The position numbers were made by a program, and so were the translations under genes. From assembly GCA_964388955.1 (NCBI GenBank), contig CAYMCO010000026.1:9390-73389 (forward strand): a stretch of DNA of 64,000 nt, given 5' to 3'. The notes beneath the pieces were generated by a model. That model searched no databases. It saw nothing but the letters and a program-made list of their open reading frames with translations, and was not told the origin of the DNA. This DNA comes from CAYMCO01 sp964388955. GTDB lineage: Bacteria; Chloroflexota; Anaerolineae; Anaerolineales; E44-bin32. Positions 44,026 to 51,695 of the stretch are shown piece after piece (the stretch's first letter is position 1; each line of letters starts with the position of its first letter).

Positions 44026-44843
44026 ATCCCACGGGGAGTCCCCTGGTCCTGATCAGGGGTGGAGGGGACCTGGCCTCAGGCGTGGCAGTGCGACTCCACC
44101 GCAGCGGGTTCGGGGTCGTCGTGCTGGAAATACGGCGCCCGCAGGCTGTGCGCAGGCTGGTGGCCTTCGCTGAAGCTGTATATGCGCGCCGGAAGGAGAT
44201 CGAAGGTGTCCGCAGCCAGTTGGCGGAGGATGTCTCCAAGGTGAGGGAGATTCTGGCAGCCGGCGAGGTGCCAGTGCTGGTGGATCCGGAAGCGGAATGC
44301 CGCGCGGGTCTGCGGCCTGAGGCGCTCATCGACGGCCGGATGCTCAAAGCCCCGGTGGAGGACCAAAGCGGCTACGCCCCACTGGTGATCGGGTTGGGCC
44401 CAGGGTTCACCGCCGGGTTGGATTGTCACGCCGTGGTGGAGACCAACCGGGGACATCACATGGGCCGCGTATTCTGGCAGGGAAGCGCCCAGCCAGACAC
44501 GGGTGTGCCCGAGCCGGTGGCCGGCTACGATGTGGAACGAGTGCTGCGGGCGCCCGCCAACGGTGTGCTGCGATCGTATGTAGAATTGGGAACACTGATC
44601 GAAGAGGGGCAGTTGATCGCCGAGGTGGAGGGCATGCCGTTGCGAGCCCCCTTTTCCGGTGCGCTCAGAGGTCTGATACACGATGGCTCGGAAGTCCGGA
44701 TGGGTGCGAAAGTCGGTGATCTGGATCCCCGCGGCCTGATCGAATACTGCTACCAAATCTCCGACAAGTCTTTGGCCGTTGGCGGCGGGGTGTTAGAGGC
44801 GCTGCTCTCCCGAGCGATGATTCGCCGCGCGCTGGGATCCTGA
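44022..44843 (+). CDS. yqeB: Selenium-dependent molybdenum hydroxylase accessory protein YqeB
   Basis: YqeB marks systems in which a molybdenum hydroxylase needs labile selenium. The 273-residue protein begins PLVLIRGGGDLASGVAVRLHRSGFGVVVLE, a Rossmann-like motif (GGGDLASG) typical of the family, and has GLGPGFTAGLDCHAVVETNRGHHMGRV with ETNRGH near residue 147, and a biotinyl/lipoyl-like RAPANGVLRSYVELGTLIEEGQLIAEVEG end. The precise step is unknown. The GTG start overlaps the previous stop. Confidence 0.9.
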   Translation: MNPTGSPLVLIRGGGDLASGVAVRLHRSGFGVVVLEIRRPQAVRRLVAFAEAVYARRKEIEGVRSQLAEDVSKVREILAAGEVPVLVDPEAECRAGLRPEALIDGRMLKAPVEDQSGYAPLVIGLGPGFTAGLDCHAVVETNRGHHMGRVFWQGSAQPDTGVPEPVAGYDVERVLRAPANGVLRSYVELGTLIEEGQLIAEVEGMPLRAPFSGALRGLIHDGSEVRMGAKVGDLDPRGLIEYCYQISDKSLAVGGGVLEALLSRAMIRRALGS

Positions 44844-44844
44844 C

Positions 44845-46182
44845 GTGGATCTTGCCCTGGGCCTTCGCGCCGGACCCGGAAAGGTCCTCTCTTTTGTCGG
44901 GGCGGGGGGAAAGTCGGCCGCCATCGCGCGTTTGGGGCAGGAGCTGAAAGCGGTCGCACCGGTCTTGATCACCACCACGACCAAGCTGGCAAATTCACAA
45001 ACCGAACTTGCTGACCGGCATCTAATCCTGCGCCGTCCGGAAGATCTGCGGGGTATTTCGAACGTGCTGACCTCCGGGGGCCGCTTGTTGGTGACGGGCG
45101 GCGCCTCAATAGATGAACCCAAATGGATTTCCCCCAACAGGGAGCTGCTCATGGAGATGGTGGGCATGGCGAAATCCGCCGGCGCAGCCGTTCTCGTCGA
45201 AGCGGATGGCGCGCGCGGCCGTTGGCTGAAGGCGCCGGCACCCCATGAGCCGCAGATTCCCGCAGAGAGCGATTTGGTTGTGCCCGTGGCGGGCCTGGGC
45301 GCACTCGGCAGGCCCTTGAGCGAGGAAACGGTCCACCGACCCCAGCGCGTGCGGGAGTTGGCCCGGCTGGAACCGGGGCAGATCATCGAACCTGAAACCT
45401 TCGTCCGGTTGCTGACATCCACTCGCGGTGCGCTGAAAGGAATCCCATCGACGGCGGAAGTGCGCATCCTGCTAAACCAGGCGGACACAGCCGCGCTGGA
45501 AGGACAGGCGCGCCACATCGCCACACAGGTGCTGCAAGAGAGAAGGGTGCGGGCTGTGGCGGTCGCCGCCCTGGCAGACCAAGACCCTCTGAAGCGGTTG
45601 CAGGGCCGGGTGGGGGGCGTGGTGCTGGCGGCGGGAGAATCTTCCCGCTTGGGGCGGCCCAAGCAATTGGTGCGCTGGCAGGGAAAGCCGTTGGTGTGGC
45701 ATACGGTGCAGGCGGCGAAGCGAGGCGGCTGCGACCCGGTGTGCGTGGTGCTGGGCGCCAGTGCAGGGGCGGTGAAAGAGGGCCTGGCCGGGGAGGCGGT
45801 GCGCTTCGTCGAGAATCCGGATTGGGAGAGAGGCTTGAGCAGCTCCCTACGGGTAGGGCTCGCCGAGCTGGCGCCCGAGGTGGAGGGGATCCTGTTTCTG
45901 CTCGCCGATATGCCCCTTGTGGGCGCGCCGTTGGTAGGCGCGTTGATCGAGGCCCACGCCAACAGCCTGGCTCCCATCGTCGCCACCCGAGCCGACGGTA
46001 AGTTGGTCAATCCCGCGCTATTCGATCGGGTGACGTTTGATGCCCTCAGCGCACTGCGGGGCGACGCGGGGGGGCGACAGCTATTTGGTCGCTTCGCGTG
46101 CCGAGCTGTGGAGGGAGGCTCGGAGGTCCTCTTCGATGTGGACACACCGGACGATCTAGCCAAATTGGAGGGTTTGCGGTGA
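44845..46182 (+). CDS. YqeC fused to a MocA/MobA-like nucleotidyltransferase
   Basis: The 445-residue protein joins two accessory proteins. Residues 1-245 are YqeC-like: a Walker-A-like SFVGAGGKSAAIARL, then LITTTTKL and VLVEADGARGRWLKAPAPHEP. Residues 250-445 are a MocA-like nucleotidyltransferase: GVVLAAGESSRLGRPKQLVRWQGKPLVWH and FLLADMPLVGAPLV. In E. coli these are the separate yqeC and mocA (ygfJ) genes. The second part probably makes molybdopterin cytosine dinucleotide for the hydroxylases. The start is GTG one base after yqeB. Another MocA-like gene follows with a GTGA overlap. Confidence 0.88.
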   Translation: MDLALGLRAGPGKVLSFVGAGGKSAAIARLGQELKAVAPVLITTTTKLANSQTELADRHLILRRPEDLRGISNVLTSGGRLLVTGGASIDEPKWISPNRELLMEMVGMAKSAGAAVLVEADGARGRWLKAPAPHEPQIPAESDLVVPVAGLGALGRPLSEETVHRPQRVRELARLEPGQIIEPETFVRLLTSTRGALKGIPSTAEVRILLNQADTAALEGQARHIATQVLQERRVRAVAVAALADQDPLKRLQGRVGGVVLAAGESSRLGRPKQLVRWQGKPLVWHTVQAAKRGGCDPVCVVLGASAGAVKEGLAGEAVRFVENPDWERGLSSSLRVGLAELAPEVEGILFLLADMPLVGAPLVGALIEAHANSLAPIVATRADGKLVNPALFDRVTFDALSALRGDAGGRQLFGRFACRAVEGGSEVLFDVDTPDDLAKLEGLR

Positions 46183-46772
46183 TCGCCGCAGTGCTGCTCG
46201 CCGCGGGGCGGTCCACGCGAATGGGGACGCCCAAGCTGCTGCTGCCTTGGGGGGAAGAGCCGGCGCTCATCGCCCATGTGGTTCAACGGTATCAAGAGGC
46301 GGGGGTGGACGAGATCTTCGTCGTCACCGGCGCCAGCCGGGACGAGGTGCAGGCCGCCGTGGAGCCGCTCGCCGCCCGGACGGTCTTCAACCCCCGCTTC
46401 GAGGGGGAGGATATGCTGTCCTCCCTCCAAGTTGGGCTGCGGGAGGTGGACAGGACGGACGCTGCTGCTGCGGTCGTCTCCCCGGCGGATATACCCGATG
46501 TGCAGGCGGACACCATCCGCGCCCTGATCGAATGCTGGCGGGAGGGTGAGCCGACGATTGTCGTCCCGAGCTATGAATTCCAGCGCGGCCACCCCATCCT
46601 GCTGGGCCGGACGGAGTTCGCAGGCATCTTGGGGCTCCAGCCCGGGGACACGCTGCGGCGGTATCTCCGGGAGAACGAGTCGCGTTTGACCTATGTGGAA
46701 GTCCAGGACCCTGGCATCCTGCGGGATGTGGACACACCACAGGACTACCGTCGCCAACAGCGCGGGATCTGA
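46179..46772 (+). CDS. MocA-like molybdenum cofactor nucleotidyltransferase
   Basis: The 197-residue protein starts VIAAVLLAAGRSTRMGTPKLLLPWGEEP, the LAAGxSxRMGxxK motif of molybdopterin nucleotidyltransferases, and has VVSPADIPDVQADTI and FQRGHPILLGRTEF. It is closer to MocA (CTP-using) than to MobA (GTP-using), judging by general pattern. It is the second such domain in succession, so it may serve a different hydroxylase or a different cofactor. GTG overlaps the previous stop as GTGA; the frame upstream shadows the previous gene. Confidence 0.87.
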   Translation: MIAAVLLAAGRSTRMGTPKLLLPWGEEPALIAHVVQRYQEAGVDEIFVVTGASRDEVQAAVEPLAARTVFNPRFEGEDMLSSLQVGLREVDRTDAAAAVVSPADIPDVQADTIRALIECWREGEPTIVVPSYEFQRGHPILLGRTEFAGILGLQPGDTLRRYLRENESRLTYVEVQDPGILRDVDTPQDYRRQQRGI

Positions 46773-46779
46773 TACACCT

Positions 46780-47115
46780 TCATACCATTTTGAACCAGGA
46801 AGGATATCGATCGCTCAAGGGGGCCAGGGTGCCGGCCCCCCGGCCGCAGGAACCCGTGGTGGTTTTCATGATCGTCATGATGGTGATCGTGACCGCGCCG
46901 ATATTCGGATCCAAAACCTTGATATCGCTGCAGCCGTGATGAAGGACCTTTGCCATCCCCGGCGCGATGCCCAACGTGAGATAAACCAGCGTCGTAGGAG
47001 TCCGTCTCAAGCGATCCGAGCCCCGCGAGGGCCTGACCCCCCGGGTCGACCAGTTGTTGCGCAGTCTCACCTTCTCAGCGGCCGGGATTTCCCTTATCAT
47101 TATGTCCTGAAACAT
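46780..47115 (-). CDS. Candidate small gene, 111 residues, convergent with the MocA-like gene
   Basis: The frame begins MFQDIMIREIPAAEKVRLRN and ends seven bases from the stop of the convergent gene. It shows some codon regularity but no recognised domain, no clear ribosome site and a low-complexity TITIMTIMKTTTGSC segment. It may be spurious. A longer frame extends upstream on the same strand, over the aspS start. Confidence 0.2.
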   Translation of the reverse strand: MFQDIMIREIPAAEKVRLRNNWSTRGVRPSRGSDRLRRTPTTLVYLTLGIAPGMAKVLHHGCSDIKVLDPNIGAVTITIMTIMKTTTGSCGRGAGTLAPLSDRYPSWFKMV

Positions 47116-47280
47116 CGCGCCCTTGATGCCGCCCCGCTGGCCAGCGTGCAGAATAGGTGGGACTGCCGGGCTCGGCGGAGCAGCGTTCCGCGAAGCAGGG
47201 CGCAATAGGGGTCGGCATCGGCAGCTCGGGCCGATACGAGGCCCGCGGGCCGCATGAGCGCCGGCGATGAGCCAGGGACG

Positions 47281-47316
47281 CCGCCCAGCGTACGAGATCG
47301 GGCGGGCCGTTTTTTT
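47281..47316 (+). terminator. Terminator-like hairpin just upstream of aspS
   Basis: CCGCCC (47281-47286) can pair with GGGCGG (47300-47305), followed by GCCG and seven Ts (47310-47316). The T-run touches the aspS ribosome site, so the hairpin is placed as a transcription attenuator would be. It could also be the terminator of the upstream run. Confidence 0.5.
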
Positions 47317-47328
47317 GGAGGAGGAGGC

Positions 47329-49101
47329 ATGAAGTATCGCACGATAGGCTGCGGAGAATTGCGGATCGATCATGTTGGGGAGCATGTGGTGCTTTCGGGG
47401 TGGGTGCATCGCCGCAGGGACCACGGCGGGGTGACATTTCTCGACCTGCGCGATCGATCCGGTATCGTGCAGGCGGTGGCCAACCCGGAGAACTCGCCCC
47501 AAGCCCACAGCGCGGCCGCCGACCTGCGGGTCGAATGGGTGGTCCGCATCGAGGGAGAAGTCCGCGCGAGGCCCGCAGGGTCCGAAAACCCTTCCCTGGC
47601 GACCGGTGAGGTGGAAGTGATGATGAGCGCGCTGAATGTGCTGAACCCGGCGCGCACACCCCCCTTCGCCATAAACGAGGAGACAGAGGTAGATGAGACT
47701 CTCCGTCTGCAGTATCGTTACCTTGATCTGCGGCGGGAGCGGATGCAGCACAACCTGGCGCTGCGGCATAGGGTGGTGAAATACATCCGGGATTTTCTGG
47801 ATGCGCGGGGTTTTCTCGAGGTGGAGACTCCCATATTGTTCAAGACCACCCCAGAGGGGGCGCGAGACTATCTTGTACCCTCCCGCCTATATCCGGGTGA
47901 ATTCTATGCGCTGCCCCAGTCGCCGCAGCAGTTGAAGCAGCTATTGATGGTGGCAGGGGTGGAGCGCTACTTCCAGATCGCTCGCTGCTTCCGGGATGAG
48001 GATCAGCGGGGTGACCGGCAGCCGGAGTTTACTCAGCTTGACCTTGAGATGTCCTTCGTCGAACGCGCGGACGTGATGGAGATCAGCGAGCGGCTGTTCA
48101 CCCAGCTTGTCGAGGACCTGCTCCCCAATCTCAGGCTGATGGAGAAGCCATGGCCGCGCCTGTCGTACCAGGAGGCGATGCGCCGCTTTGGAAAGGACAA
48201 CCCCGACCTGCGCTTCGGAATGGAGTTGGTGGATGTGTCGGAGCTCGCTCAGGGCTCCGGGTTCAAGGTGTTCGAAGATGCCGTCGCGGCTGAAGGTGTT
48301 GTCTTCGGGTTGAACGCCAAGGGCTGCGGCGGCTACAGCCGGAAGGAGCTGGAGGAGCTCACGGACCTCGTCCAGGAGTTCGGCGCCAAGGGCCTGGCAT
48401 ACCTGGCCATCGGGGAAGAAGGCGAGACGCGCTCCTCCTTCGCCCGCTTCCTCAAGGCCGGGGTGCTCACTGAATTGACGGATCGCATGGGCGGTGAAGC
48501 CGGGGACCTGTTGCTGCTGGTCGCTGATCGCGCCGACATCGTATACGAGGCCTTGGGACGGTTGCGGGAGCATCTCGGAACTCGCTTGGGTTTGCGTGAT
48601 CCGGGGGTGCTCGCCTTCTGCTGGGTGATCGACTTTCCTCTAATGGAGTGGAACGCTGAGGAAGCGCGCTGGGATCCCAGCCACCACCAGTTCACCTCAC
48701 CGCTGCCGGAGGACATCCCCTTGCTGGAGAGCGATCCGGGTGGGGTCCGCGGCGCCCAATACGATATGGTCGTGAACGGAGTCGAGGTCGGAGGAGGCAG
48801 CATCCGTATCCATGATCGGGAGCTGCAGGAGAAGGTGTTCGAATTGATCGGCCTTGACCCGGCGGTGGCGCAGGACCGCTTCGGACATATGCTGCGGGCT
48901 TTCGAGTACGGGACCCCGCCGCACGGGGGCATCGCGCCGGGGATTGATCGTCTGATGATGATCTTCACCGGGGAGCCCAACATCCGTGAGGTGATCGCCT
49001 TCCCCAAGAATCAGGCGGCCCGTGACTTGATGGCGGATGCGCCCTCGGCCGCGGAGGCCGAGCAGCTTCGTGAGCTGCATCTGGACGTGATCCCGGACTA
49101 G
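47329..49101 (+). CDS. aspS: Aspartyl-tRNA synthetase (bacterial type)
   Basis: It charges tRNA-Asp. The 590-residue class II synthetase begins with an OB-fold anticodon domain (VVLSGWVHRRRDHGGVTFLDLRDRSGIVQAV), then motif 1 (LEVETPILFKTTPEGARDY), motif 2 (ARCFRDEDQRGDRQPEFTQLDLEMSF), a GAD insertion of bacterial type (about residues 285-420) and motif 3 (GTPPHGGIAPGIDRLMMIF). The ATG follows a run of GGAGGAGGAGG, an unusually strong ribosome site. Whether it also charges tRNA-Asn cannot be told by eye. Confidence 0.96.
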   Translation: MKYRTIGCGELRIDHVGEHVVLSGWVHRRRDHGGVTFLDLRDRSGIVQAVANPENSPQAHSAAADLRVEWVVRIEGEVRARPAGSENPSLATGEVEVMMSALNVLNPARTPPFAINEETEVDETLRLQYRYLDLRRERMQHNLALRHRVVKYIRDFLDARGFLEVETPILFKTTPEGARDYLVPSRLYPGEFYALPQSPQQLKQLLMVAGVERYFQIARCFRDEDQRGDRQPEFTQLDLEMSFVERADVMEISERLFTQLVEDLLPNLRLMEKPWPRLSYQEAMRRFGKDNPDLRFGMELVDVSELAQGSGFKVFEDAVAAEGVVFGLNAKGCGGYSRKELEELTDLVQEFGAKGLAYLAIGEEGETRSSFARFLKAGVLTELTDRMGGEAGDLLLLVADRADIVYEALGRLREHLGTRLGLRDPGVLAFCWVIDFPLMEWNAEEARWDPSHHQFTSPLPEDIPLLESDPGGVRGAQYDMVVNGVEVGGGSIRIHDRELQEKVFELIGLDPAVAQDRFGHMLRAFEYGTPPHGGIAPGIDRLMMIFTGEPNIREVIAFPKNQAARDLMADAPSAAEAEQLRELHLDVIPD

Positions 49102-49117
49102 CGATCCTTCAACCGAT

Positions 49118-49146
49118 TTGCCCGGATGAACATAACTCACTACAAT
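49118..49146 (+). promoter_or_regulatory. Sigma-70-type promoter for the sortase-fusion gene
   Basis: TTGCCC (49118-49123) and TACAAT (49141-49146) are 17 bases apart. The leader to the ATG would be about 200 bases. Read by eye. Confidence 0.4.
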
Positions 49147-49352
49147 AGAGCGATTCGAGCACAGTGAGGAATGCGGCTCCGGCCCCTATCTTGGCCTGCT
49201 GATGTATCTCACAGCGCCGCGGGGTTCCCTCCGGAGAAGGGCCGGACGCGGGCCGAAGCCTCGACGCCGGTAGTGATCGGACGAAGGCGGGCCTGGCGTC
49301 ATCCTCAAGGTGCCCATGGGGAAATCGTGACAGCACTTGGAGGAAACCGAAG

Positions 49353-51065
49353 ATGAAACACCTGCGCTATCTCTCCCTCCCACTGATCCTCTTCTTGCTC
49401 GGCATCCCGAATACTGCGCTGTCGGCAGGGGGCCAGACATATTTCACGGATACTTCACCGGGGAACCTGGATGTGTATTACTGCTACCCGGAGTACATCG
49501 AGTTTGATATTGATGTCACTGGTGACTTGCCCACCGCCAGCGCATTCCTGACCCTGAATGCTTATGATGTGGATGAGGAATCGGGCGAGATCGACCAGGT
49601 TTGGTTCAATGGAAACTCGGTCGGCAATCTGTCCGGCAACAACAACACATGGAACACGACGGTTTTCAGCATACCGATCGAGTGGGTCGAGTCCGGGCCG
49701 AACACGATCCGTGTTCAGGTCACGACTTCGGGGTGGTGCGTTGAAATCGACTGGGGCCAATTGCTCGTCGACGGCGGGCAAGGGGAGTCGGGGGACATCA
49801 CCCAGCTCAGGATCGATGACTACACGGTGGTGGGGAGCACGGTGAATGTGGACGTGACGACCATCGTGGAGGGGATAACCGGTGGCAACTACCGTCTGGA
49901 GATCGCCTTGCTGGACCCCTCCGACAACAATATCGGTACCGTCATTGACACGTTCTCGGTGGGCGCCGGAGAGACTGTCACCCGCACTAATTCACCGAGT
50001 TACAGCCTGAGCAGTGGCACAGGAACCTACACCATCCAGGCCAGTCTGTTCAACGCCGACACGGGCTTGCAGGAGGCCATCGAAATCATCACTTTCTACC
50101 ATGTTCAAGACGCCGGGCCGAATTATGCACCCACGATCGATCTCGACGCCGATGACAGCGGCCCGGTCTCTGGGACGGGCTATGCTGCCACACTGCAGGC
50201 TCCCGGAGATGTGAGGGCGGAAGACAGCGATCTGGAGATCGAAGATAGCGACGATACCTCCCTGCAGTCCGCCACGGTCACCCTGGTCAACCACCCGGAT
50301 GGTGGCGACGAAGCCCTATCTGTCTCCACCGCTGGCACTTCGATCAGCTCGGACTACGATAGCGGCAGCGGCGTGTTGTCACTGACCGGCTCCGACAGCA
50401 TCAGCAACTATGCTCAGGCGCTGCGTACGGTTCGCTATCGGAATACCGCCGCGGATCCGGATCTCACCATTCGGACCATCGAGTTCGTGGTCAACGACGG
50501 GACGGCGAACAGCAACACCGCTGTTTCGCGCGTGACGCTGCTGGCACCCATTCCGAAGACGGGTTTTGCCCCCAACCGGCTGACGGAACTCCCTGAGCGA
50601 CCGGGGTCGGCCGTCTATCGCTCCTTGCCGGGATATTGGATCGAGATTCCCGGGCAGGAGGTCTTCCACCGCATAGTGTTCATCCCGTTGGGAGAGGATG
50701 GTTGGGATATCCGCTGGCTTGGGGCCGAGGTGGGATATCTGGAGGGAACCGCTTTTCCGACTCTCGTAGGGAACACCACTCTTACAGCCCACGTCTATCT
50801 CCAGGATGGCACTCCAGGGCCGTTCGTCGGATTGCGCGGCATGCGTTATGGCGACCCAGTGTTTCTGCACGCGGGCGGCTTCAAGTATGAGTATCGTGTT
50901 CGCGAGAATCAGCTCGTTGGGGAGACAGACGGCTCCGTTATCATGCAGCATGAGGAATATGATTGGATCACGCTGATCACCTGCGAGGGCTACGACGAGT
51001 CATTGGGTGAATACCGGTGGCGGCGGGTGGTCCGAGCCGTGCTTGTAGGTGTTGGAGCCGAATGA
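49353..51065 (+). CDS. Secreted beta-domain protein fused to a C-terminal sortase domain
   Basis: The 570-residue protein has a signal peptide (1-24), two or three beta-sandwich-like regions (about 27-390, the last with a cadherin-like SISNYAQALRTVRYRN and IEFVVNDGTANSN), then a spacer with IPKTGFAP (400-407) that mimics an LPxTG sorting signal, then a sortase domain (425-570). The sortase has WDIRWLGAEVGYLEGTAFPTLVGN, His480 in TLTAH, Cys544 in LITC and an arginine in YRWRR (about 555-558). Anaerolineae encode similar sortases after an LPxTGFAP motif. It likely acts outside the cell. What it anchors is unknown. The ATG follows TTGGAGGAAACCGAAG. Confidence 0.85.
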   Translation: MKHLRYLSLPLILFLLGIPNTALSAGGQTYFTDTSPGNLDVYYCYPEYIEFDIDVTGDLPTASAFLTLNAYDVDEESGEIDQVWFNGNSVGNLSGNNNTWNTTVFSIPIEWVESGPNTIRVQVTTSGWCVEIDWGQLLVDGGQGESGDITQLRIDDYTVVGSTVNVDVTTIVEGITGGNYRLEIALLDPSDNNIGTVIDTFSVGAGETVTRTNSPSYSLSSGTGTYTIQASLFNADTGLQEAIEIITFYHVQDAGPNYAPTIDLDADDSGPVSGTGYAATLQAPGDVRAEDSDLEIEDSDDTSLQSATVTLVNHPDGGDEALSVSTAGTSISSDYDSGSGVLSLTGSDSISNYAQALRTVRYRNTAADPDLTIRTIEFVVNDGTANSNTAVSRVTLLAPIPKTGFAPNRLTELPERPGSAVYRSLPGYWIEIPGQEVFHRIVFIPLGEDGWDIRWLGAEVGYLEGTAFPTLVGNTTLTAHVYLQDGTPGPFVGLRGMRYGDPVFLHAGGFKYEYRVRENQLVGETDGSVIMQHEEYDWITLITCEGYDESLGEYRWRRVVRAVLVGVGAE

Positions 51066-51213
51066 GCGCATGTCTCAGGTTGCGGGAGGCTGGGCCGCAT
51101 CCACATGCCGTTGGGGATGGGGGCTTGACGCTCGCGTGAGCCGCGCCTGCGTCAGGCGAGGGAGGCGAGGGGTTTGCCCCCCAAGCTGGACCGCACCCCG
51201 GCGCGACGTGGCA

Positions 51214-51242
51214 TTGTCAAGCGCGCCCGAACGTGGTATACA
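51214..51242 (+). promoter_or_regulatory. Promoter of the 6S-like RNA
   Basis: TTGTCA (51214-51219) and TATACA (51237-51242) are 17 bases apart. The predicted start, about 51249-51251, coincides with the 5' strand of the RNA's closing stem. Confidence 0.55.
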
Positions 51243-51250
51243 TGAATCGA

Positions 51251-51418
51251 ACCCTGCTGTGCCCGTGATGTAGCATCGGGTTTTGGGCCAACACTTGATG
51301 AAACGGAGTCCTATCTTTGATGGGGGACGCGATAGGCTTGAGCCAAGGCGGAGCCCATCTTGAGGACACCACCTGCGAATGCAGGTTCAAAACCATGCTT
51401 CACACGGCATAGCGGGGT
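51251..51418 (+). ncRNA. Structured RNA of 168 nt, 6S RNA-like
   Basis: The ends ACCCTGCTGTGCC (51251-51263) and GGCATAGCGGGGT (51406-51418) form 13 consecutive pairs with two G-U wobbles. Further in, GTGA pairs with TCAC, GCAT (51273-51276) with ATGC (51395-51398), and GGTTTTG (51279-51285) with CAAAACC (51388-51394). An asymmetric bubble follows with a CCTGC-GAAT-GCAGG hairpin on its 3' side (51372-51385) and an inner stem (GATGGG 51320-51325 with CCCATC 51354-51359, or CCTATC with GATAGG). The long closing helix, large central bubble and small 3'-side hairpin fit 6S RNA, which holds RNA polymerase; the length also fits. Another structured RNA family is possible. Confidence 0.55.
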
Positions 51419-51628
51419 GCCTTCTTCATCGAGGGCCGCCAGGCGAGCGTGCGGGATCGCCGGGCGGCACTGCACTTAAAAGGGATGCGCAGTGCGGTAG
51501 GCGCTCACGCGTCGCAGTGTTTGAACGTCATCATGTTTGAACGTGCAAACGTCCAACCTACAACCTTTCTCTCCCCTTCCCCCTTGCTCTCCTGCCCCCG
51601 CACTCCGCTGCTCCCCCTGCCCCCTTCC

Positions 51629-51657
51629 TTGCGCCCACCTGCAAACGGCGGTACACT
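51629..51657 (+). promoter_or_regulatory. recA promoter
   Basis: TTGCGC (51629-51634) and TACACT (51652-51657) are 17 bases apart, placing the start near 51664 and leaving a leader of about 30 bases. I saw no clear LexA box overlapping it. Confidence 0.4.
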
Positions 51658-51695
51658 GACACGAGCTAATCTTAACAATTCTGGGATCGACATCT

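Larger units (their letters stand above)
46773..47328. other. Long leader region before aspS
   Basis: The 556-base region has no supported plus-strand gene. It includes a weak minus-strand frame (46780-47115, listed separately), an AGGTGGGACTGCCG (47155-47168) that only partly resembles a T-box core, and a terminator-like hairpin at 47281-47316 directly before the aspS ribosome site. Confidence 0.5.
51066..51695. other. Long space before recA with a structured RNA and word repeats
   Basis: The 630 bases have no supported protein gene. They hold the promoter at 51214-51242, the structured RNA at 51251-51418, degenerate words (TTTGAACGTCATCATG, TTTGAACGTGCAAACG, CTGCTCCCCCTGCCCCC) at 51519-51640 and the recA promoter at 51629-51657. 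Confidence 0.6.

Noticed and set aside
47155..47168. AGGTGGGACTGCCG as a T-box core for aspS
   Set aside because: It deviates from the core, lies over 100 bases from the hairpin, and no Stem I or Asp specifier was found.
46780..47769. 330-codon minus-strand frame spanning the aspS start
   Set aside because: Its upstream half is antisense to the conserved N-terminus of AspS; only the part at 46780-47115 was kept, as a weak candidate.
51374..51396. T-loop-like GGTTCAAAACC suggesting a tRNA
   Set aside because: The flanking bases do not form a T-stem and no acceptor or anticodon arm fits; the same bases pair in the 6S-like fold instead.
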